Source: Clostridia bacterium (GTDB taxonomy: Bacteria; Bacillota; Clostridia; Christensenellales; Borkfalkiaceae). From it: DNA of 64,000 nt. Each line of letters opens with the position of its first letter. Position 1 is the stretch's first letter. Positions 15,718 through 23,018 of this stretch are shown here, piece after piece. The translations under genes and the position numbers were made by a program. Where the stretch lies: positions 61,057 to 125,056 of the forward strand of contig CAAGME010000048.1 in assembly GCA_900770945.1 (NCBI GenBank), given 5' to 3'. The notes beneath the pieces are model-generated. The model searched no databases. It had not been told where the DNA came from and saw only the letters and a list, made by a program, of their open reading frames with translations.

Positions 15718-17112
15718 ATGATGCGAAGAACGACAATCAAAAAAACTCATAGGAAGTTTCATATCGGCTATACGAAGGTAATCGTCATAAGCTTCTTGCT
15801 CGCAATCCTCGTTGGGGCGGGGCTTTTAACGCTCCCGATATCGTCAAGGACAGGACAATGGACGGATTTTACCTCTTGTCTTTTTACCGCCACAAGCGCG
15901 ACTTGCGTTACGGGGCTTACCGTTAAGGACACGCTCACCCATTGGTCTACTTTCGGGCACGTAGTCATCATCTGTCTTATACAGATAGGCGGGCTCGGAG
16001 TAATGACTATTTTTTCGCTGTTCTCGATTATCCTTTCAAAGAACGCAAGCTTGCACAGCCGCGCGCTTGCGATGCAGGCTTCGGGCGCGCTGTCTTATCA
16101 AAGCATTTACGATCAGCTCAAACGCATACTCAAAGGAACGTTCTTTTTTGAGTTTTTAGGCGCGGCAGTACTCGGCGTAAGGTTCGTGCCTGAATATGCG
16201 GCAAACGGCTTTGTCGGAATTATCAAAGGAATATGGTATTCCGTTTTCCACAGCGTATCTGCCTTTTGTAACGCCGGGTTCGACCTTTCGGGTACGGAAG
16301 TCGGCTCTCTCGTCGGCTTTAACCGCGACCCTCTCGTAATGTTTACGATAGCCTTTCTTATAATCACGGGCGGTATAGGCTTTCTCGTGTGGGACGATTT
16401 TGCAAAACACAAACTGCGTTTTCACTACTTCTCTCTTCACTCTAAAATTACGCTTACTGTAACGTTCTTTCTGCTAACTCTCGGAACGGGCGCGTTTTAC
16501 GGGCTCGAATTCAGAAACGCCGCGACGATAGGAAACATGAGCGTCGGAGAAAAACTCATGAACTGCTTCTTTCAGGCTACCACCTTGCGCACGGCGGGCT
16601 TTTATTCAATTCCGCAAGGAAGTTTGTCCAATGGTTCTATCATATTATCCGACTTTCTGATGTTGATCGGCGGTTCGGCGGGTTCAACCGCAGGCGGTAT
16701 GAAAACCACGACTTTTGCGGTTTTACTGATTTCAGTGCTTACCGCATTCAAAAAGAACGGCGTGGTTACCGTTTTTAAGCGCAAAATCTCGGACGAAAAC
16801 GTCAAAAACGCCCACTGTATAGCTATAATTTACGTTATAACGGCAGTTTTGGCAACAACGGCTATTTGCGGAATCGACTACAACACGCCCGGCGTAAGCA
16901 CCAAGTCGGTATTCTTCGAAGTTGCTTCCGCGATTGCAACCGTGGGCAGCTCTATGGGCATAACGGCAAGCCTTGCGACGGCGTCGAAATACATTCTTAT
17001 ATTCTTAATGTTCGTCGGCAGAATCGGCGGCTTAACGTTTTTGTTGACGTTTGCGGGCGCAAACAAAAACCAGGAAACGACAAGACCGTCCGAAAACGTC
17101 GTCATCGGCTAA
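15718..17112 (+). CDS. ktrB: KtrB/TrkH-family potassium translocating subunit
   Basis: Ion-conducting subunit of a Ktr potassium uptake system, 464 residues with four repeats of the M1-pore-M2 unit. The selectivity-filter loops are visible: TATSATCVTGL near 56-66, SAFCNAGFDL near 180-189, TTLRTAGFYS near 288-297 and ATVGSSMGIT near 405-414. Each has the glycine expected for KtrB/TrkH. The start is ATGATG at 15718 or 15721. There is no ribosome-binding site, and a promoter lies directly in front. ktrA follows 54 bases later behind a good TAGGAGA site, so the pair forms one system. Confidence 0.93.
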   Translation: MMRRTTIKKTHRKFHIGYTKVIVISFLLAILVGAGLLTLPISSRTGQWTDFTSCLFTATSATCVTGLTVKDTLTHWSTFGHVVIICLIQIGGLGVMTIFSLFSIILSKNASLHSRALAMQASGALSYQSIYDQLKRILKGTFFFEFLGAAVLGVRFVPEYAANGFVGIIKGIWYSVFHSVSAFCNAGFDLSGTEVGSLVGFNRDPLVMFTIAFLIITGGIGFLVWDDFAKHKLRFHYFSLHSKITLTVTFFLLTLGTGAFYGLEFRNAATIGNMSVGEKLMNCFFQATTLRTAGFYSIPQGSLSNGSIILSDFLMLIGGSAGSTAGGMKTTTFAVLLISVLTAFKKNGVVTVFKRKISDENVKNAHCIAIIYVITAVLATTAICGIDYNTPGVSTKSVFFEVASAIATVGSSMGITASLATASKYILIFLMFVGRIGGLTFLLTFAGANKNQETTRPSENVVIG

Positions 17113-17166
17113 ACATTCAACTTTTAATACGCAACTTCCCCCTTATTTTGTATAGGAGATAAAAAT

Positions 17167-17820
17167 ATGAAATCTATTCTTGTAATCGGTATGGGCAGAC
17201 TCGGCAAAAATCTCGCCTCCGCGCTTTTGGACCTCGGCAACGAAGTTATGATCGTGGACGAACGTGAAGAGATAATAGAAGCGCTCGCGCCTAAGTTTCC
17301 CGATTGTCATATCGGCGACACCACAAACGAAAACGTTTTAAAATCTCTCGACGTTAAGAGCTTCGACGTCGTATTTGTCACGATAGGCACAAACTTCGAA
17401 TCGTCCCTTGTCACGACAATTCTTTTAAAGAAGCATGGGGCAAAAAAAATAATCGCAAAAGCGTCGCAAGACATTCAGGCGAATATCCTGACCACCATAG
17501 GTGCGGACGAGATTATCTTCCCGGAACGCGATATGGCGCAAAGCCTTGCCGTCAAGTACAGCGCGTCCAACGTGTTCGATTATCTGGAGCTTTCCGACGA
17601 ATACGGCATATTCGAAATCCCCGTGCTTTCATACTGGGTAGGTTCGAGCATTATAAGCATAGACGTTCGCAAAAAATACAAGCTCAACATTATAGCCGTA
17701 AAAACGGGAGATAAAATGACCGTTTCCCCCGCCGCCGACTATTCGTTTAAGGAAAACGACCACATCATCGTCGTCGGCAAGCCTAAGGACGTACTCAAAA
17801 TAACCGACAGAATCAGATAA
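17167..17820 (+). CDS. ktrA: KtrA, RCK-domain regulator of potassium uptake
   Basis: Cytosolic regulatory ring subunit for KtrB, 217 residues. The RCK_N Rossmann domain carries GMGRLG at 8-13 with the acidic residue D31 at the end of the second strand (MIVDE), which suits NAD(H) or ATP/ADP binding. The C-terminal ~75 residues form an RCK_C domain, the part that binds cyclic di-AMP in several KtrA proteins. TAGGAGATAAAAAT precedes the ATG. CdaA at 8.4 kb could supply that ligand, but this link is an inference. A terminator follows. Confidence 0.93.
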   Translation: MKSILVIGMGRLGKNLASALLDLGNEVMIVDEREEIIEALAPKFPDCHIGDTTNENVLKSLDVKSFDVVFVTIGTNFESSLVTTILLKKHGAKKIIAKASQDIQANILTTIGADEIIFPERDMAQSLAVKYSASNVFDYLELSDEYGIFEIPVLSYWVGSSIISIDVRKKYKLNIIAVKTGDKMTVSPAADYSFKENDHIIVVGKPKDVLKITDRIR

Positions 17821-17835
17821 AAAGCAAAGTAAAAC

Positions 17836-17880
17836 GCCGCAAGCAATCCGTTTTCGGGAATGCCTGCGGCTATTTTTTTT
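17836..17880 (+). terminator. terminator of ktrBA
   Basis: GCCGCA pairs with TGCGGC around a partly paired inner stem and is followed by TATTTTTTTT. Confidence 0.8.
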
Positions 17881-17895
17881 GCGTTTATTTTTTTT

Positions 17896-18441
17896 CTAAA
17901 ATCTTATCGCCTCTTTGAGCCTTGTGAAAAGCATTTCGAGCGGACGGAACAGAACGATAAACACCACGAAGTTACAAGCTACATGCACAACGTAAAACCA
18001 AATTCCTCGCATATAGTACACGACGTAGCGGCGTGAAAAATCGTAAAACCCGACGGGAATAACGACGTCCACAAACGACGTAAAAAAGCCGAACGCCACC
18101 GTTATAATCACGGCAAAGCCCACAAAAACCCAAAGCTTGTTTATTCCGAGCTTTTTAAACAGCGAAAAAGTAAGGCAGATAAGCGGAAAGTGAATAAAGT
18201 ATTCCAACACCCAGGTGTGTACGCCCCACCACAGCGTTTCTATTACGACAAACAAAGCTACCGACACAACGCTTATAGGCCCGAAGCAAAAGCCGTAAAG
18301 AGCGCAGAAAAGCGTTACAAGCTCAACGTTCGGCAAAACGTTCAACGCCCACTTTACAGCCTCTAAAAGAGCCGTTAAAACGCCTAATACGGCAAGCCTC
18401 GTCGCAAGGCTTGCTTTTTTGTTTTCACTAAGGTTTTTCAC
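17896..18441 (-). CDS. ECF-transporter S component
   Basis: A 181-residue, very hydrophobic protein with about six membrane segments. Its opening, KASLATRLAVLGVLTALLEA, is the kind seen in substrate-binding (S) subunits of energy-coupling-factor transporters. It uses GTG as start, which lies three bases after the lipoprotein gene stop, so the two are coupled. Substrate cannot be read from the protein. The upstream riboswitch-like leader and the DUF4430 partner suggest a cobalamin-type compound. The ECF ATPase and T subunits are not nearby, so it probably shares them with other S components. Confidence 0.75.
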   Translation of the reverse strand: MKNLSENKKASLATRLAVLGVLTALLEAVKWALNVLPNVELVTLFCALYGFCFGPISVVSVALFVVIETLWWGVHTWVLEYFIHFPLICLTFSLFKKLGINKLWVFVGFAVIITVAFGFFTSFVDVVIPVGFYDFSRRYVVYYMRGIWFYVVHVACNFVVFIVLFRPLEMLFTRLKEAIRF

Positions 18442-18444
18442 GCC

Positions 18445-18939
18445 TTAATACTTGATGGTGCCGATATAAATTATCGCGCCGTCGACAACCGACATCGAGT
18501 CTATCCCGACTCCGCTCGAAGTAAGCGTTTTACCTTTATATTCGACGGTCGTAGCATACCCCGACACGTCGTAGTCTTTTTCAACAGACGTGTAGATATA
18601 AAGATAAGTATTCGTTGCGTAGTCTTGTCTTAACATCTTTTTACCGGTTGTATCGCTTGCGTCGCCGAAAGCGGTAAGATACGGTCCGTAAGAACTGTAA
18701 GTGCATTCGAGCGTAAGGTTTTTAGCCGTGACGAGATATTGAAGAAGCGAAAACGCGCTCTTCCCGTCTTTTACTTCGGCTAAGTTTACTTCGTATTCGA
18801 GCATTTCTTCACTTGCGACGACTACCGTTGCCACGCCCTCGGAAGCAAAATCTTTCTCCGTAAGCTTAATGTCGCATGCGGACATTGTGAGACAAACCGC
18901 CAGAACGGCTGTCAATAAAAGTGATAAAAGTTTTTTCAT
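18445..18939 (-). CDS. DUF4430 lipoprotein
   Basis: A 164-residue exported protein. Residues 1-21 are a lipoprotein signal (KKLLSLLLTAVLAVC ... MSAC) with the acylated cysteine in the lipobox MSAC. The remainder is a DUF4430 domain, the fold related to the C-terminal domain of transcobalamin/intrinsic factor, with the typical FSLLQYLVTAKN and DGAIIYIG segments. I start at 18939, where the ribosome-binding site GGAGGGC lies inside a stable hairpin at 18945-18974. It is followed without a gap by the S component. Together they look like a ligand capture and uptake pair under control of the upstream leader. Confidence 0.85.
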   Translation of the reverse strand: MKKLLSLLLTAVLAVCLTMSACDIKLTEKDFASEGVATVVVASEEMLEYEVNLAEVKDGKSAFSLLQYLVTAKNLTLECTYSSYGPYLTAFGDASDTTGKKMLRQDYATNTYLYIYTSVEKDYDVSGYATTVEYKGKTLTSSGVGIDSMSVVDGAIIYIGTIKY

Positions 18940-18944
18940 AGGCT

Positions 18945-18974
18945 TTTGCCCTCCGTAAAAATTATTACGGCAAA
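18945..18974 (-). promoter_or_regulatory. hairpin that hides the ribosome-binding site of the DUF4430 gene
   Basis: TTTGCC-GTAA and TTAC-GG-GGCAAA pair across a short loop, and the 3' arm contains the Shine-Dalgarno ACGGAGGGC. It could be the expression platform of the leader at 19067-19167 (translational control). Confidence 0.6.
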
Positions 18975-19066
18975 GAAAATTCCCTTGCAAAAAAAAGCAA
19001 AGGAAACTTGCGGGAAAAAATCCCGCCGCCCGCACGCCTTTGCCCGCATGCGTAAGCTAAACTAAA

Positions 19067-19167
19067 ATACTTTCGGGCGGACCTTCCGACTGTAACGGCA
19101 ATGGCTGTTGCGGCGTGTTTTCAACGCGCTTTCTCCGCTTGATTGCTTGCGCAATATCCGAAAGTTA
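19067..19167 (-). promoter_or_regulatory. probable cobalamin-family riboswitch aptamer
   Basis: On the minus strand an 8-base stem closes the element (ACTTTCGG at 19165-19158 with CCGAAAGT at 19076-19069). Inside, in the order of cobalamin aptamers, are a GAGAAA segment, the hairpin GCGTTGAAAACACGC, then CGCAACAGCCATTGCCG with the AGCCAyTG box, and TCGGAAGGTCCGC, which matches the conserved GGAAGG segment. GCGGA and TCCGC form a further stem. It precedes a DUF4430/ECF-S pair, which fits a vitamin B12 role. Class and ligand are not proven without a covariance search. Confidence 0.7.
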
Positions 19168-19189
19168 TTTACTTGTGTTTATAGGGATT

Positions 19190-20041
19190 TCATTTTTTAT
19201 CCCTGATTATTATTTCGCAGTCGCCTTTCGCGTACTCATCCCTTATTATACTGCCTATTTCGTCCGCTTCTATTTTTCCTTCGGCGTTCTTGACGGAATC
19301 TATTTTTCCGTTTACTTCGGCTTCAACCGTCGAGCGTTCGAAAGAAAGGTCGCAACCTTCCATAGTGCAGTTGACAAGCTTTAAGTTTTCGGCATAGCAC
19401 AGCGGCTGCGTGCCGGAAATTCTGCAATCGATAAGCGTAAGGTTTTTAGAATACCAGCCGAGGTATTCGCCCTTTATGTCGCAATTTACGCAAGTAACGT
19501 CTTCGGAATGCCAGAAAGCGTCCTTTGTGTCGAGCGAGGAATTGCGGATAAAAAAGTTTTTGACGTACTGAAACGAATACTTGCCTTTAAAGTCGAGGTA
19601 TTGTATGAAAGCGTTCTCCGACTGAAAAAACGCATAGACCGATTCGACCTTGACCTTATGCAAATTCAAATCATTGCAACGCCAGCAAAACTCGTCCGAT
19701 AAAAACGAACTTTTGCCTATCGTTATCTTTTTGCTTTCGCGCAAGGCTTTTATGCCTTTAGCGTCGAGGTTTTTGATAAGCAGATTTTCATCGTACCACA
19801 AAGCCGCGCGGCAAGTGTCCGCCATAACGGAATTCGTTATGGTCGAATTTTTACAATGCCAAAGCGGATAACGCAAGGAAAGCGAGCAACCGTCGAGCGT
19901 GATGTTTTCGGTTTCCTTGAAAGCCGATTCGCCGTCCTCTTCGCCCTCTGTCCGGCAATTTATAAAGTCCGTATTTTGCGCGCCGTAAAAAGCGCGTTCT
20001 TTTGCGGAAGTAACCCCTTTTATCGTTTGTCTTTCTTTCAT
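19190..20041 (-). CDS. DUF3737-family right-handed beta-helix protein
   Basis: A 283-residue cytoplasmic protein made of short repeats that alternate between hydrophobic and N/D/C-rich turns (ITLDGCSLS, KNSTITNSVMAD, VTCVNCDIKG, LTLIDCRISG, LKLVNCTMEG). This pattern is typical of DUF3737 and predicts a right-handed parallel beta-helix. The function of the family is unknown. I take the ATG at 20041: no Shine-Dalgarno lies in front, but a TTGAAA-17-TACAAT promoter ends seven bases upstream, so the mRNA is probably leaderless. The longer frame to 20101 would start inside that promoter. Confidence 0.82.
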   Translation of the reverse strand: MKERQTIKGVTSAKERAFYGAQNTDFINCRTEGEEDGESAFKETENITLDGCSLSLRYPLWHCKNSTITNSVMADTCRAALWYDENLLIKNLDAKGIKALRESKKITIGKSSFLSDEFCWRCNDLNLHKVKVESVYAFFQSENAFIQYLDFKGKYSFQYVKNFFIRNSSLDTKDAFWHSEDVTCVNCDIKGEYLGWYSKNLTLIDCRISGTQPLCYAENLKLVNCTMEGCDLSFERSTVEAEVNGKIDSVKNAEGKIEADEIGSIIRDEYAKGDCEIIIRDKK

Positions 20042-20048
20042 ACTTTGT

Positions 20049-20077
20049 ATTGTATCATTATCACAGTATATTTTCAA
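20049..20077 (-). promoter_or_regulatory. promoter abutting the DUF3737 start codon
   Basis: TTGAAA, 17 bases, TACAAT on the minus strand. The -10 box is followed by seven bases and then the ATG, so transcription should start at or next to the A of the start codon. Confidence 0.75.
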
Positions 20078-20176
20078 GCGTTTTAGGGCGGTTAAGGGCA
20101 TTTTTGGGCAAAAAAAAACGCGCTGCCCTATAAAAGGAAGCGCGCTTTCATAAGCAAAAAAGGCTAAAATCTACTT

Positions 20177-20410
20177 TTAGTCTATCCAAAGAACTTTTTT
20201 GAACACGATAATCGAGATAATGTCGACGAGCCACATAAACGTTGCGCCGGGCAAAATGAGGATTATCGCAAGGATTATTCCGAGAATGTTACCCTTTGTG
20301 ATACTCTTGCACAATCTGTAAATGTTCCAGACAATGTCGAGAACGGGGATAGCGAGAACAAGCTTAACGATCCAATCAAGCCCTTCCATGGCTTTGCAAA
20401 ACGATTTCAT
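20177..20410 (-). CDS. 77-residue membrane protein of unknown function
   Basis: A short protein with two hydrophobic segments: about residues 14-28 (IVKLVLAIPVLDIVW) and about 41-71 (NILGIILAIILILPGATFMW and the following residues). It should sit in the membrane as a hairpin. CGGAGG lies seven bases before the ATG. The leader of about 125 bases contains two 30-base tandem repeats just after the predicted transcription start, so expression appears to be regulated. It resembles small stress-induced membrane proteins in general shape only; no family is assigned. Confidence 0.75.
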   Translation of the reverse strand: MKSFCKAMEGLDWIVKLVLAIPVLDIVWNIYRLCKSITKGNILGIILAIILILPGATFMWLVDIISIIVFKKVLWID

Positions 20411-20483
20411 AACAGAACCTCCGGTTATATTTTATTCCGAATTCGTGCTTTAAGCACGAAAAAGTCGCCTTTTAGGTAGTTAG

Positions 20484-20543
20484 CGGTAAGGAAAACTATC
20501 CTTACGCTATATACGGTAAAGAAAACTTTCCTTACGCTATATA
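20484..20543. repeat. two tandem 30-base operator-like repeats
   Basis: Two adjacent 30-base units (20484-20513 and 20514-20543) agree at 28 positions. Each contains a dyad, GTAAGGA...TCCTTAC in the first and a near copy in the second, and ends in CGCTATATA. They lie at the start of the leader of the 77-residue membrane protein, immediately downstream of its -10 box, a good position for a repressor roadblock. No regulator gene is adjacent. Confidence 0.7.
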
Positions 20544-20570
20544 TTGTATAATTAACGCAAAAAAAAGCAA
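20543..20570 (-). promoter_or_regulatory. promoter of the 77-residue membrane-protein gene
   Basis: TTGCTT, 16 bases, TACAAT on the minus strand, directly followed by the tandem repeats. Confidence 0.55.
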
Positions 20571-20652
20571 CTGTTTTTTAATCTATTATGCGAAATTTGT
20601 ACAAAGTTTCACTTTTTTTTCACAATTCCTCGTAATTACCGCCCTTTTGGCG

Positions 20653-20681
20653 TTTACTTTAACGGGAAAACATGGTATACT
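20653..20681 (+). promoter_or_regulatory. promoter of the D12-class methyltransferase gene
   Basis: TTTACT, 17 bases, TATACT. The leader that follows consists of two exact copies of a 15-base unit (20691-20705 and 20706-20720, unit AATTGCAACAGCAAA) and then the ribosome-binding site AAAAAGG. Confidence 0.65.
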
Positions 20682-20737
20682 TTATAGGAAAATTGCAACA
20701 GCAAAAATTGCAACAGCAAAAGTAAAAAGGAAACAAG

Positions 20738-21769
20738 ATGAATTATATAGGCTCCAAATATTCTCTGCTCGATTTTATTTACTCTTCCATAGAAAAAACT
20801 CTCGCCGCCAACGGCGACGAAAGAACACCTTCCGAATTAAGTTTTGCGGAACTTCTTGCCGGTACGGGGGTGGTGAGCGCGTTTTTTAAAGAAAAAGGTT
20901 TTTCCGTTATCGCTAACGATATTCAATACTATAGCTACGTCATTTTAAAGCATATTCTCGAAAACAACGACCTTGACGAGTCACGCGCGTTAAGCTTAAT
21001 CGACGAGCTTAATTCGCTCGACGGACAAGAAGGATTTATTTATAAAAATTACAGTCTGACGGGAAGCGAAAAATCAGATTTTCGGCGAATGTATTTTTCG
21101 GACGAGAACGCAAAAAAATGCGACGCGATAAGAACGGCGATCGAAGAAAAACACATAAAGAACGAAATAACCGACGGCGAATATTACTTTCTCCTTGCTT
21201 CGCTCATAAACAGCATAGATAAGTACGCCAACACGGCGTCCGTTTACGGCGCGTTTTTAAAAACATTAAAACGTTCCGCTCAAAAAGAGATGGTTTTGAC
21301 TCCTTACCCCGTTTTTAAAGGTTCGGCAAAATACAAAACTTACAACAAAGATATTTCGGAGCTTATAACGGAAGTCAGCGGCGATATACTTTACCTCGAC
21401 CCGCCGTACAACGCCCGACAGTACTGCACGAATTACCACCTCCTCGAAACAATCGCCCGCTACGACGAGCCGACTATTAAAGGCAAAACGGGTTTAAGAG
21501 AATACTCTGCGCAAAAGAGTGCGTTCTGCGAAAAAGCAAAGGTCGAAAAAGCGTTTACGGATATCATAAAAAACGCAAACTTCAAATACATCTTTTTAAG
21601 CTACAACAACGAAGGGCTTATGTCGTTTGAATCAATCGAAAAGATAATGCGCAAATACGGCAAATACAAGGTGTATATAAAGGAACACCGCCGTTTCAAA
21701 GCCGATTCGGCGCGTGACGCAAAAGCCGATTCGACGGTGGAATACCTCCACTGCCTCGTCAAAAAATAA
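20738..21769 (+). CDS. D12-class DNA adenine-N6 methyltransferase, solitary
   Basis: A 343-residue DNA methyltransferase. MNYIGSKYSLLDFI at the N-terminus and AELLAGTGVVSAFFKEKG near 36-53 form the SAM-binding motif region of the D12 (Dam-like) class. ANDIQYYSY follows as the acidic loop, and the catalytic DPPY motif is LYLDPPYNARQY near residue 222-233. The C-terminal part holds FLSYNNEG and EHRRFKA, common in type II modification methylases. No restriction endonuclease gene is adjacent on either side, so it may be an orphan methylase or be paired with a distant partner. Recognition sequence unknown. AAAAAGG lies 7 bases before the ATG. Confidence 0.88.
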   Translation: MNYIGSKYSLLDFIYSSIEKTLAANGDERTPSELSFAELLAGTGVVSAFFKEKGFSVIANDIQYYSYVILKHILENNDLDESRALSLIDELNSLDGQEGFIYKNYSLTGSEKSDFRRMYFSDENAKKCDAIRTAIEEKHIKNEITDGEYYFLLASLINSIDKYANTASVYGAFLKTLKRSAQKEMVLTPYPVFKGSAKYKTYNKDISELITEVSGDILYLDPPYNARQYCTNYHLLETIARYDEPTIKGKTGLREYSAQKSAFCEKAKVEKAFTDIIKNANFKYIFLSYNNEGLMSFESIEKIMRKYGKYKVYIKEHRRFKADSARDAKADSTVEYLHCLVKK

Positions 21770-21780
21770 ACAAAAAAAAT

Positions 21781-21826
21781 AAAGCTTGCCGCTTTTCACT
21801 TTCTGAAAAGTACGGCAAGCTTTTTA
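21781..21826. terminator. bidirectional terminator between the methyltransferase and GT4 genes
   Basis: AAGCTTGCCG pairs with CGGCAAGCTT, with CTTTTC/GAAAAG inside. A T-run follows on the plus side and an A-run precedes it, so it can serve both converging genes. Confidence 0.88.
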
Positions 21827-22972
21827 CATGCCCGCTTTGTGGTTTTTTATTGCTTCCAAAAGCATTTGTTCCATTTTTTCCATGCATTTTTCCTGGTCGA
21901 ACGCTATGCCGGACGCAAGGTATTTCTGCTCTGTCTCAGCCTTTACGTCGGGATTGTCTATCCAATAATCAATAACCCGAGCAAGGTCGGCTTCGTCGCC
22001 GCACTTAAAGATACAGCGTTCGTCAACGGCAAAATCCTTGGTTGCCGCAAGCGGAGAATCCGATACGATAGTAAGTTTCCCGCAAGCGATTGCCTCTATG
22101 CACGATATCCCTTCGAGTTCTATCTCCGCCGGATGAACGTACATATCGGAGTAATTGAGGACATCTATTATTTCCGTACGCGAAAAAAACTTGAACACGG
22201 GGCTTACGCCGACATCTTCCGCCAATTTGCGATATTCTTTCTCTTTAAGCCCCTGTCCGCCCAAAATAAGCACGATTTCGTCCTTATGTTTCGAAATCGC
22301 AACGGCTTTTATAAGCACGTCCTGAGCCTTCTCGCGGGCATATCTTCCCGTCGAAAGAATAACTATTTTATCCTTATACTCATCGGGTTTTTCGACAAAC
22401 CGTTTTTTTACGTACGCGTTTACGCCGTTAGAGATAACAAAACCCGGCGTTTCATGTTTTATCGCCGTTTCGAAAACGTCGCGTATAAACTTAGTCGGAT
22501 AATGAATCGCGTCGGCATACTTATAAACGTGTTCGTAAATAAAGCTGTATACGGCTTGATTTGCTAACCTAATTTTGTCTACCTTAAAGTAGCTCGTGAG
22601 GTTTTCCGCTTGCATATGGAACCCCGCGCTCAACGCTATGCCGAGTTCTCGCGCGATCTTCGTTGCGCGTAGCCCCAACAAAAGAGGGACCATAACGTGC
22701 GCAATGTCCGCACCGGTCAACGCTTCGCGAATAACGTCGTCATCGGGCTTTGCAAGAGTTACTCCAACCCTTTCGACATAATCGTTCAGAATCTTACCCA
22801 AATTAAGATTAGGTACGACAAAATAGCCGTCTTCGCCCTTTTTGTCGGCGTCGGCGCACAAAACCCTTACCTCATGTCCTTTTCTTTTAAGGTATCGGAT
22901 AAGGTTCATCGCGGCAATGGTCGTGCCGTTGTTTTCTTTTCCCAAAACGTCGCAAACAACTGTTACAATCAT
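21824..22972 (-). CDS. GT4-family glycosyltransferase
   Basis: A 382-residue GT-B fold glycosyltransferase. The N-terminal domain opens with an NNGTTIAAMNLIRYLKRKGH segment, typical of enzymes that use an activated sugar near the membrane. The C-terminal donor-binding domain shows VILSTGRYAREKAQDVLIKA and the conserved acidic motif PAEIELEGISCIEAIACG, equivalent to the E-x7-E motif of family 4. It resembles diacylglycerol and phosphatidylinositol-type glucosyl/mannosyltransferases. Substrate is not determined. It begins 46 bases after the deaminase fusion and is probably cotranscribed with it. Confidence 0.85.
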   Translation of the reverse strand: MIVTVVCDVLGKENNGTTIAAMNLIRYLKRKGHEVRVLCADADKKGEDGYFVVPNLNLGKILNDYVERVGVTLAKPDDDVIREALTGADIAHVMVPLLLGLRATKIARELGIALSAGFHMQAENLTSYFKVDKIRLANQAVYSFIYEHVYKYADAIHYPTKFIRDVFETAIKHETPGFVISNGVNAYVKKRFVEKPDEYKDKIVILSTGRYAREKAQDVLIKAVAISKHKDEIVLILGGQGLKEKEYRKLAEDVGVSPVFKFFSRTEIIDVLNYSDMYVHPAEIELEGISCIEAIACGKLTIVSDSPLAATKDFAVDERCIFKCGDEADLARVIDYWIDNPDVKAETEQKYLASGIAFDQEKCMEKMEQMLLEAIKNHKAGM

Positions 22973-23018
22973 CGTTTTTACCTCTTAATATAAGCAATTT
23001 TATAGTCGTGCATAAGTT

